Assembly (NCBI GenBank): GCA_021793095.1
Contig: JAJYTK010000042.1
Location: 1 to 7,554 of the forward strand
DNA length: 7,554 nt
Reading direction: 5' to 3'
Source of the DNA: Pseudomonadota bacterium
GTDB lineage: Bacteria > Pseudomonadota > Gammaproteobacteria > Burkholderiales > Burkholderiaceae_B
Shown here: positions 1-5,556 of the stretch, one piece after another
Layout: the number at the start of each line of letters is the position of its first letter
Numbering within the stretch: position 1 is the first letter of the stretch
The notes under the pieces: generated by a model
The model's input: the letters and a program-made list of their open reading frames with translations, nothing else
What the model was told of the DNA's origin: nothing
Databases searched by the model: none
Position numbers and translations under genes: made by a program

Positions 1-174
1 TAAACGGCGTGCGGTTTTAACGGTATCCCACAGCTGTGGGTTGCTGGCGGCCATTTCAGAGACCGCATATTCAGCGCCAAGCGCCTTGCATAGACGTCGG
101 TAGGGGCGGTCAGTCACCCCTGCCATGGGGGCAACAAAAACCCGATTACTGAATTTCCATGGACCAATCTGCAT
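1..174 (-). CDS. dusB: tRNA-dihydrouridine synthase B, N-terminal part (cut by left edge)
   Basis: This is the first 58 codons of a gene reading leftward off the window. DusB is a cytosolic FMN enzyme that uses NADPH to reduce specific uridines in the tRNA D-loop. The visible N-terminus matches the family: a short MQIG start, then a VAPMAGVTDRPYR stretch at about residues 14-26 (the start of the TIM barrel and FMN site), then AEYAVSEMAASNPQLW at about 34-49, which is typical of DusB rather than DusA or DusC. The ATG at 172-174 is preceded on its strand by AAAGG nine bases upstream, a reasonable ribosome binding site. The gene lies 28 bp behind ubiH on the same strand, so co-transcription is likely. 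In many proteobacteria dusB is followed by fis, but that would lie outside the window. No frame damage is seen. Confidence 0.93.
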   Translation of the reverse strand, partial: MQIGPWKFSNRVFVAPMAGVTDRPYRRLCKALGAEYAVSEMAASNPQLWDTVKTARRL

Positions 175-202
175 GTCAATTAACCTTTGTCCTCAAAGCA
201 GC

Positions 203-1393
203 CTAGCGACGGAGCCCCTGTAAAAGATGACGGGTAAAACCACGGCGGGGCGTCGCCAACACATCTAAGCCCAATAGTCCCAGCCCCAGTGCATGATGCA
301 CGAGGCTGCTGGGGGCGGTAAAGACACGCGCCAGAGTATCGGTCACCCCGATGGTCAGCCAGCGATCGGGTTGACGTTGGCGAATAAAATCATCCAGCAG
401 AGGGGTGGGGTCCTGCTCGGGCTGCGCCAACCAGGTACGCAAGGTTTGCGCGAGCTGAGCCACGTCGCGCAGGCCCAGGTTGAGCCCTTGGCCGGCGACG
501 GGATGCATGGTTTGAGCAGCATTGCCAATCGCAATAATGCGGGCCGCTACGGAATGCGCCCCTGCATGCAAACTGAGGGGAAATACAAAACGCTCACTGG
601 CCAGCTCAAGGCGTCCGAGCCATGGGCCAAAGATTTGCTCTATTGCCTGCTCAAAGGCAGCCGCCGGCTGAGCGTGATGGTATTGGGCCTGCATCGGGTC
701 CAGGCACCACACCAGCGCATAGTGCTGATCGGATTGAGGGTGCGGTAATAAAGCAAAGGGACCGGTTTGAGTAAATCGCTCGTAGGCCCGCCCCTGCACG
801 GGGTGAGAGACCTTGAGCGTCGCCAGCACGGCATGTTGTTGGTAATCGCGAGCCAGCCCCACCGGTTGGTGGCCGTCGGACTGTACCGCCATGCGCGCGC
901 TGAGCAAGGTGGCGCTCTCGTTTGGGATTTCTATATGGACCGGTTGCCCGGCACGTGGGGTGACGGCTGTGGGCGACTGTATAAAATGAATCGCAGTTTG
1001 GGCCACGGCCTGATGGAGTTGTTGTATGAGTGCATCATAACTCACCACGGCACCCAATGAAGGCACCCCCATATCCTCGGCCTCAATCAGGGTTCGCCCC
1101 AGGTATCCGCGTTGAGAAACGTGCACCGTTTGGATGGCAGCACTGTGCCCGGGCCAGCCTTGAATAGACTTTAATAGCTGCCGACTGCCGTGATTCAAGG
1201 CAATGGCGCGGGGGTCTGAGGCGGGCTGATCCCCTGTTGGGCGGCGGCCGATCAGTGCGATGCGCTCGGGGTTTGGGCTATATTTAGCAAGTAAGAGTGC
1301 CAATGCACAGCCCGTGGGCCCTGCACCGCATATTGCAAGATCAAAGTCGGCGTTGCTCATAAGCGCACTCTGTGGGGATGAGGAATGGTCCAT
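203..1393 (-). CDS. ubiH: UbiH-type FAD-dependent hydroxylase of ubiquinone biosynthesis (2-octaprenyl-6-methoxyphenol hydroxylase)
   Basis: The product is a 396-residue flavoprotein monooxygenase of the UbiH/Coq6 family, which hydroxylates the aromatic ring of ubiquinone precursors using O2 and NAD(P)H at the inner membrane. Visible motifs in order are the Rossmann GAGPTG at 23-28, DPRAIAL at 60-66, the second FAD/NADPH motif SDG at 172-174, GRAYERFTQTGPFALLP at 201-217, and the C-terminal FAD motif GNAAQTMHPVAGQGLNLG at 290-307 followed by RD. The GRAYERFTQ.GP.A.LP block and the ITTVHVS-like segment (IQTVHVS, 87-93) resemble E. coli UbiH more than UbiI or UbiF, so the symbol is likely, though substrate position cannot be read from sequence. 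The length is normal. The start is uncertain: the ATG at 1393 gives a short unconserved leader, while Met12 at 1360 begins just before the Rossmann fold. Neither has a strong Shine-Dalgarno. It probably shares a transcript with dusB. Confidence 0.9.
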   Translation of the reverse strand: MDHSSSPQSALMSNADFDLAICGAGPTGCALALLLAKYSPNPERIALIGRRPTGDQPASDPRAIALNHGSRQLLKSIQGWPGHSAAIQTVHVSQRGYLGRTLIEAEDMGVPSLGAVVSYDALIQQLHQAVAQTAIHFIQSPTAVTPRAGQPVHIEIPNESATLLSARMAVQSDGHQPVGLARDYQQHAVLATLKVSHPVQGRAYERFTQTGPFALLPHPQSDQHYALVWCLDPMQAQYHHAQPAAAFEQAIEQIFGPWLGRLELASERFVFPLSLHAGAHSVAARIIAIGNAAQTMHPVAGQGLNLGLRDVAQLAQTLRTWLAQPEQDPTPLLDDFIRQRQPDRWLTIGVTDTLARVFTAPSSLVHHALGLGLLGLDVLATPRRGFTRHLLQGLRR

Positions 1394-1440
1394 AGCGGCA
1401 CGTACAGGAACATATTTGCCTGCACGGTGTCAAAGAAAGC

Positions 1441-1468
1441 ATTATCCTACCTATAGGTAGGGCATCAA
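1441..1468 (-). promoter_or_regulatory. Candidate sigma-70 promoter for ubiH-dusB
   Basis: Reading leftward there is TTGATG (1468-1463, four of six matches to the -35 consensus), a 16-bp spacer, then GATAAT (1446-1441, five of six matches to the -10 consensus). Transcription would begin near 1434, about 40 bases before the ATG at 1393. The spacer is almost entirely filled by a 16-bp palindrome. This is pattern matching only, and the spacer is one base shorter than ideal. Confidence 0.5.
1446..1461. promoter_or_regulatory. Perfect 16-bp palindrome, candidate operator between ubiH and ctaG
   Basis: CCTACCTATAGGTAGG is a perfect, uninterrupted inverted repeat; the flanking bases (T at 1445, G at 1462) do not continue it. 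It lies in the 97-bp region between divergent ubiH and ctaG, occupies the spacer of the candidate ubiH promoter and touches its -10 box. A dimeric regulator bound here could block ubiH transcription and perhaps act on ctaG. I do not recognise it as the site of a named regulator. The 16-bp spacer argues against MerR-type activation, which uses about 19 bp. Confidence 0.55.
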
Positions 1469-1469
1469 A

Positions 1470-1479
1470 GCAAATTTGC
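1470..1479. repeat. Short perfect palindrome GCAAATTTGC just upstream of ctaG
   Basis: A perfect 10-bp dyad lies eight bases beyond the 16-bp palindrome and directly before the ctaG ribosome binding site. It could be a second protein contact site in the same control region, or chance. It contains the TTG at 1476 that could be mistaken for the ctaG start. Confidence 0.3.
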
Positions 1480-1484
1480 AGGAA
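1480..1484 (+). promoter_or_regulatory. Ribosome binding site that fixes the ctaG start
   Basis: AGGAA sits six bases before the GTG at 1491. The alternative in-frame TTG at 1476 has no Shine-Dalgarno at a usable distance (the nearest AGGG is about 13 bases away), so this site decides for GTG. Confidence 0.65.
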
Positions 1485-1490
1485 AGCAGT

Positions 1491-2372
1491 GTGATATCGA
1501 GTCTACAAAACGAAACCGTCGAGACGATCATTGATTGGGCGACTCCTTGGGAGCCCTCGCCCACGCTACTCACTCTGTTCATTATAGGGATTTTTTTGTT
1601 TGTGCGTGGCTGTCGAGTTCACCATGTGAATGCGCAGCGGCGTTGGCTGTTTTTTATCGGCGTGATCATGCTCTATATCTGCCTGCATACGCGGGTCGAT
1701 TATTATGCCGAGCGCATGTTTTTCATCCACCGCATACAGCATTTGTTTTTGCACCATTTGGCCCCTTTCTTGGTGATGCTGTCCTATCCAGGACAGGTGA
1801 TGCGAGCGGGCTTGCCCTTGTCTTGGCGTCATCGGTTGCGCCGTTTTAATCAGACTGCATTGGGGCAGACCTGCATTCGCTGGTGTACCCACCCGATACT
1901 GATCCCTTTTCTGTTTATTTTCTTTGTGATTATTTGGCTGCTGCCTACCCCGCAGTTCTACTCTATGATCGATTGGCGTTTATATCGATTTATGAATTGG
2001 TCTGTGGTGATCAGTGGCTTTATGTATTGGAATCTCATCTTGGATCGACGCCCATATCCGCCCGCCGCGATGAATCCCTGGGGGCGCGTCATTTCGCCAT
2101 TGATCACCATGACGCCTCAAATTGCGGCGGGTGCGTATATCGCCTTTACCAATCATGATCTATACCCCATTTTTGATTTGTGTGGCCGGGCGATTCCCAG
2201 CATCACGGCGGTACAGGATCAGGCCATGGGCGGGCTCATCATGTGGGTACCGGCAGGGCTGGTAGAAACCATGGGCATTGTATTTGCGCTGCGCACGGTA
2301 TTGCGCCTGTCTGCACAGGGCAAGGTCAGTGCCCCGCGTTGGTTGCAGCCCAAGGCCCCCGCGGCCCCTTAA
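1491..2372 (+). CDS. ctaG: Cytochrome c oxidase assembly protein of the caa3_CtaG family
   Basis: From the GTG start this is a 293-residue integral membrane protein with about seven hydrophobic helices (roughly 26-40, 51-67, 80-100, 137-153, 167-185, 203-220, 249-270). The caa3_CtaG family is needed for assembly of haem-copper terminal oxidases and may help copper delivery; it is unrelated to the Cox11-type proteins that are also called CtaG. Family signatures are the WEPSPT-like N-terminus ahead of helix 1 and the histidine-rich helix IHRIQHLFLHHLAPFL near 79-94, with His80, His84, His88 and His89 as possible metal ligands, followed by SYPGQ. A later TPQIAAGAYIAF stretch is also typical. An in-frame TTG at 1476 would add five residues but has no ribosome binding site. 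bepA begins 17 bp after the stop, so the two may form an operon. The pairing with divergent ubiH puts two respiratory functions around one control region. Confidence 0.85.
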   Translation: MISSLQNETVETIIDWATPWEPSPTLLTLFIIGIFLFVRGCRVHHVNAQRRWLFFIGVIMLYICLHTRVDYYAERMFFIHRIQHLFLHHLAPFLVMLSYPGQVMRAGLPLSWRHRLRRFNQTALGQTCIRWCTHPILIPFLFIFFVIIWLLPTPQFYSMIDWRLYRFMNWSVVISGFMYWNLILDRRPYPPAAMNPWGRVISPLITMTPQIAAGAYIAFTNHDLYPIFDLCGRAIPSITAVQDQAMGGLIMWVPAGLVETMGIVFALRTVLRLSAQGKVSAPRWLQPKAPAAP

Positions 2373-2389
2373 CTAATGTGCAAAGCATC

Positions 2390-3931
2390 ATGACACACCT
2401 AAGAAATCACACTTTGGCACCCAAACGGAATACTTTTTTGCGTTATTTAGGGCGCGAAGGGCGCATTTGGTTGTTGTGGTTGGCAGCTGCCATTTGGTTA
2501 TGGCAGCCTGTGATTGCTCAGGCTCAGCCGGTGGGTATCCCCGCCATTGGTTCGGCCTCTTCTGCCGAGCTCTCGCCGCAGGTCGAGGCCATGCTGGGCG
2601 ATGCCATCATGGAGGAGGGGCGGCGCGACCCAACCTATATTGATGAGATTTATATCCGTCAGTACTTGACAGATATGGGGCAGCGTTTGGCTGAGGCGGC
2701 CCCGGTGAATATCAATCAGACCATCCGTGTCTTTGCGGTACGTGACCCCTCAATTAATGCGTTCGCCTTGCCCGGCGGGTATATCGGCATTAATAGTGGA
2801 TTGATTGCAACCTCTCGCACAGAGGCCGAGCTGGCCTCTGTGTTAGCACACGAAATTGCACACGTTGGGCAGCGGCACGTTGCGCGTGGGATGACCCAAA
2901 GTGCGCAAACCAGTCATGCCATGATGGCTGCTTTGGCGGGGGCCTTGTTAGCAGCTTTATCCGGCAGTGCAGATTTAGCGATGGGGGTGGCCACTTTTGG
3001 GCAGGCGGCGGCCATTGATCGGCAGCTGGGCTTTTCCCGTCAGGCCGAGCAGGAGGCCGATAGGATTGGCTTTCAAATGCTAAGCAGGGCGGGGTATGAC
3101 CCTCAGGGCATGGCCAAAATGTTTCAGAGGCTGATGCAAAGTTCCCGCCTCAATGAGCCGCCCCGTGGCTCTTATGCCAGCACCCACCCGTTATCCCGAC
3201 AGCGTCAGTCCGATGCTGAAAACCGCATTGCCAATGCGCCGCGACAGGATACTTATTACAGCAATGATGATTTCTGGTTTGTGCGCGCGGCCACCCGTGT
3301 GGTCCAGGCCCGTGGCGGGATGCCTTTACAAGAGCTTTTGCAGCAGTTTGATGCAGAAAGCCAGGGCGATCGCAGCGTAGAGCAGGCGGCAGCGCTCTAT
3401 GGCAAGGCGTTTGTCGCATTCAAACGCAAGGAATACGCAGACAGTCTACAGTTGATTGAACAGGCACGTACCAAAGCAGAAAATGCAGCTTTAGACATCC
3501 TTGAAATCGAGGTGCTGATGGCCCAAAACAAATCTCAGCAAGCATTACAACTCGCCCAAAAGGCATGGCAGCGTTGGTCTGATCAGCAGGCGTTGGCGGT
3601 GGTTTACACTGAGGCACTACAAGCCCAGGGCCAGGATGATGAGGTGATTCGTTTTTTACAGGCGCGTATAGACGAATGGCCCGATGAGCCCCGCTGGTAT
3701 CAACGCATTGCTAAAAGCTACGAGCGTGTCGGCCAGCCCATTGCCGCCCGCAAGGCGATGGCAGAGTATTACGAGCGGGTAGGTGCCTTACCGGTCGCGA
3801 TAGAACAGCTGCGCCAAGCGCGTAACATGAGCGATGATTTTTATGAGCAGTCGCGATTAGACGTTGAGATTCGAGATCTACAAGATCGCATGGAGCGCGA
3901 GCGCGAGATGCTCAGTCGCTATAAGAATTAA
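2390..3931 (+). CDS. bepA: BepA-like periplasmic M48 metalloprotease with C-terminal TPRs
   Basis: The product is 513 residues (E. coli BepA has 487). BepA is a periplasmic zinc protease and chaperone that promotes LptD maturation and degrades misassembled outer-membrane proteins. Residues 1-45 are a long signal peptide: a basic stretch, a hydrophobic core at about 26-42 and an AQA cleavage site at 43-45. The M48 domain carries HEIAH at 154-158 (zinc ligands His154 and His158, catalytic Glu155), EADRIG with the third ligand Glu222, and THPLS with His266, equivalent to the regulatory His246 of E. coli BepA. The part from about 315 onward is helical and TPR-like, ending in a charged coiled segment. 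The reading frame is open upstream to 2180 inside ctaG, but that portion reads as a shadow; the ATG at 2390 directly precedes the signal peptide. No strong Shine-Dalgarno is visible, so coupling to ctaG is possible. The last 20 bp overlap the end of yheT. Confidence 0.88.
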   Translation: MTHLRNHTLAPKRNTFLRYLGREGRIWLLWLAAAIWLWQPVIAQAQPVGIPAIGSASSAELSPQVEAMLGDAIMEEGRRDPTYIDEIYIRQYLTDMGQRLAEAAPVNINQTIRVFAVRDPSINAFALPGGYIGINSGLIATSRTEAELASVLAHEIAHVGQRHVARGMTQSAQTSHAMMAALAGALLAALSGSADLAMGVATFGQAAAIDRQLGFSRQAEQEADRIGFQMLSRAGYDPQGMAKMFQRLMQSSRLNEPPRGSYASTHPLSRQRQSDAENRIANAPRQDTYYSNDDFWFVRAATRVVQARGGMPLQELLQQFDAESQGDRSVEQAAALYGKAFVAFKRKEYADSLQLIEQARTKAENAALDILEIEVLMAQNKSQQALQLAQKAWQRWSDQQALAVVYTEALQAQGQDDEVIRFLQARIDEWPDEPRWYQRIAKSYERVGQPIAARKAMAEYYERVGALPVAIEQLRQARNMSDDFYEQSRLDVEIRDLQDRMEREREMLSRYKN

Positions 3932-5018
3932 AAAACTGCGCAATACGCTGCGGCAACCAATGAAAGTGACCAGGGAAATGGCCGGTGGTAAAGCCGACAT
4001 GCCCCCCTGTTTTAGGTTGGTGCAACACAATAGTCGCACTGCATTCACGGGGTTGAGGCAGGGAATACACCGGGATAAAGGGGTCGTTGCGTGCGTTGAG
4101 GATCAAGGTAGGGATACCAATATCCTTGAGCAGGGGGCGCGCAGAGCATTGGCGCCAATAATCATGAGCATTGACATAGCCGTGCATCGGAGCGGTGTAT
4201 AAATCGTCAAAATCGCGCAACGTGCGCGCTTGATTCAGGCGCATATAGTCGACCAGCCCGGGGTAGCGACGGGTCTTGGCCAAGATTTTTTTCTTCATAC
4301 TGCGCAGGAAATGGGGGCTGTATAGAAAACGCCCAGAGAGACTGTTGGATATTTGCTCGCCACAGGCCACTAAATCTAATGGGGCCGAGATGGCGGCAGC
4401 ACCCTGTAGCCAACGTGCATTTTGGCCTTGCTCGCCCAGATATTTAAGTAATGCATTCCCCCCCATGGAAATGCCCACCGCATGCCATTGTGCGTTGGGC
4501 AGATGTTGGCGCACGTGTTGCAGCATAAAATCAACGTCGGTGCTGTCGCCGGAATAATACGCCCGCGCCATTCGGTTGGGAAACCCCGAGCAACCTCGAA
4601 AATGGCCGATGACCACACACCAACCGCGGGCACGAAAATACTGTGCGATGGCCTGTGCATAATGGCTTTTACTGCTGCCCTCAAGGCCGTGCAGTAGCAG
4701 TAAGGCGCGCGTGCTTGTTTGGTCGGGGAGGTGCGCCCAATCCTCGGCGGTACCCCAACGTCGTGCTGCTGTATGGCGCAGCTGAACGTCGGCTTTTACC
4801 AAAGCCCCTGAGCGCAGACGCTCGGGGAATAAACCAGGGGCCGCCCAGTCGAAATCAATGAAATCATCATCGGGAGTGTTGGCGCGTTGGCGCACAAAAG
4901 CGATGCGTTGATGGCGGGTGCAATAAGCGCTGTAAATCGTTTGTAAATGCCCTCCGGATAACCAAAAAGGGGTAGGGCAAGCAGTAGAATCAAGACGCGC
5001 AGTCACAAACGAAGGCAA
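3912..5018 (-). CDS. yheT: YheT-family alpha/beta hydrolase (putative esterase)
   Basis: The 368-residue product belongs to the YheT/UPF0017 (COG0429) alpha/beta hydrolases, cytosolic proteins of unknown physiological substrate with esterase-like folds. Diagnostic features are FWLSGGHLQTIYSA at 18-31, LLLLHGLEGSSKSHY at 106-120, HFRGCSG at 139-145, the nucleophile elbow GISMG with Ser184, the acid ARNDPF with Asp312, and GGHVGF with His340. The catalytic triad is therefore intact. The start is unsure: there is no ATG. TTG at 5018 gives the longest form; GTG at 5006 shortens it by four residues and still leaves the family core whole. Neither has a clear ribosome binding site. It lies 79 bp behind the zinc-finger gene on the same strand, with a hairpin between them, and converges on bepA with a 20-bp overlap of coding ends. 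The function is assigned to family level only. Confidence 0.88.
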   Translation of the reverse strand: MPSFVTARLDSTACPTPFWLSGGHLQTIYSAYCTRHQRIAFVRQRANTPDDDFIDFDWAAPGLFPERLRSGALVKADVQLRHTAARRWGTAEDWAHLPDQTSTRALLLLHGLEGSSKSHYAQAIAQYFRARGWCVVIGHFRGCSGFPNRMARAYYSGDSTDVDFMLQHVRQHLPNAQWHAVGISMGGNALLKYLGEQGQNARWLQGAAAISAPLDLVACGEQISNSLSGRFLYSPHFLRSMKKKILAKTRRYPGLVDYMRLNQARTLRDFDDLYTAPMHGYVNAHDYWRQCSARPLLKDIGIPTLILNARNDPFIPVYSLPQPRECSATIVLHQPKTGGHVGFTTGHFPGHFHWLPQRIAQFFNSYSD

Positions 5019-5046
5019 ATAAATGAAAGGTTGGGCAAAGATATCG

Positions 5047-5086
5047 CCTCGGCCTTATCCATGCAGAAGCATCTGGATGACCGAGG
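5047..5086 (-). other. 40-nt nested stem-loop between the zinc-finger gene and yheT
   Basis: On the minus strand CCTCGG (5086-5081) pairs with CCGAGG (5052-5047). Inside it ATCC pairs with GGAT and ATGC with GCAT around a TTCT tetraloop. That makes fourteen base pairs in three blocks, separated by a small internal loop and a two-base bulge. It fills half of the 79-bp gap. No T-run follows on either strand, so it is not a standard intrinsic terminator. It could act in mRNA processing, attenuation or stability for yheT. No second copy was seen in this window. Confidence 0.5.
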
Positions 5087-5097
5087 TAAACTCAAAA

Positions 5098-5331
5098 TCA
5101 GGGAGCAGAAATATTATGGTCTGCCTCACTGTCCGTATCAGTCGCGGGGGTGTGACGTAATTGGTATTGAGCACCGCAGTAGGGACATTGGGCTTTTTTA
5201 GAGGTCTCTATTTCAATATACACGCGGGGATGCATGCTCCAAAGCGGAGAGTTGGGCCCCGGGCAGTATACGGGCAAGTCACTTTCATCGACATACACTA
5301 CATCAATGGCCTTGGTGTGGGGTTGATTCAT
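5098..5331 (-). CDS. Small zf-CHCC zinc-finger domain protein
   Basis: The 77-residue protein matches the zf-CHCC domain family (PF10276), related to the C-terminal domain of the mitochondrial complex I subunit NDUFS6. The likely zinc ligands are Cys23, His34, Cys49 and Cys52 in the pattern C-P-G...W..HP.V.....CPYCG. The C-terminal tail after residue 58 is acidic and polar. The frame is open further upstream to 5385, but the ATG at 5331 is chosen because AGGAA (5343-5339) lies seven bases before it and the conserved domain follows at once. The role of the bacterial family is not established; a structural or regulatory zinc protein is the most one can say. From memory, in many Burkholderiales such genes sit near ilvE and waaF, neither of which is present here. 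It is divergent from azlC across a 225-bp region. Confidence 0.85.
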   Translation of the reverse strand: MNQPHTKAIDVVYVDESDLPVYCPGPNSPLWSMHPRVYIEIETSKKAQCPYCGAQYQLRHTPATDTDSEADHNISAP

Positions 5332-5338
5332 GTGATTG

Positions 5339-5343
5339 TTCCT
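5339..5343 (-). promoter_or_regulatory. Ribosome binding site fixing the zinc-finger gene start
   Basis: AGGAA on the minus strand is seven bases before the ATG at 5331. It favours the 77-residue product over longer in-frame versions. Confidence 0.65.
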
Positions 5344-5493
5344 TTGCATGTAGCAAATGGCGCTAGCTAGATTAAATAGAGCCAAGTAGACAGTAATACA
5401 GATAAGTCTCGGGCAGTTGTTGCACCGCCGTATTATTGTAGCAAGCTCTTTAGAATAGATGTAGCGGGGAGATCACTGTATGGTTGCTTTTCT

Positions 5494-5516
5494 GTCGAGA
5501 GACGACAAATTGTCGT
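5494..5516. promoter_or_regulatory. Dyad and half-site cluster upstream of azlC, candidate operator
   Basis: ACGACAAATTGTCGT (5502-5516) is a perfect dyad of seven-base arms around one central base. A further GTCG at 5494-5497 gives three half-sites, GTCG, CGAC and GTCG, each 9 bp from the next and alternating in orientation. The cluster is 41 bp upstream of the azlC GTG and overlaps a weak -35-like TTGTCG (5510-5515), with CTATTA or TATTAC about 18-19 bp downstream as a poor -10. AzlCD genes are often controlled by Lrp-type or LysR-type regulators, but none is encoded here and the site is not one I recognise. The rest of the 225-bp region 5332-5556 shows no gene and no convincing promoter on either strand. 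Confidence 0.45.
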
Positions 5517-5556
5517 AGACTGTCATAGAGCCACTATTACAAATCAGGGTATTTGC

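Noticed and set aside
293..748. 151-codon open frame on the plus strand inside ubiH
   Set aside because: It is antisense to a complete, motif-rich UbiH gene, has no recognisable domain and looks like a shadow frame.
1394..1440. TTGACA-like box on the minus strand (in CTTTGACACC) as an alternative ubiH promoter
   Set aside because: No acceptable -10 lies 15-19 bp downstream; the pair at 1463-1468 and 1441-1446 fits better.
2180..2389. Upstream 70-codon extension of the bepA frame
   Set aside because: It overlaps ctaG in another frame, is rich in Gly/His/Arg without family features, and would bury the signal peptide. The ATG at 2390 fits better.
3925..3960. Possible intrinsic terminator on the minus strand (CGCA/TGCG stem followed by a T6 run)
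   Set aside because: The stem is only four base pairs and lies within the yheT coding region before its stop codon; the T-run encodes two phenylalanines.
3864..4202. 112-codon plus-strand frame over the end of bepA and yheT
   Set aside because: It is antisense to the conserved catalytic C-terminal part of YheT and has no domain of its own.
5332..5556. Hidden small gene or RNA in the divergent region between the zinc-finger gene and azlC
   Set aside because: No frame with a ribosome binding site and no tRNA-like or riboswitch-like fold was recognised; only the dyad cluster stands out.
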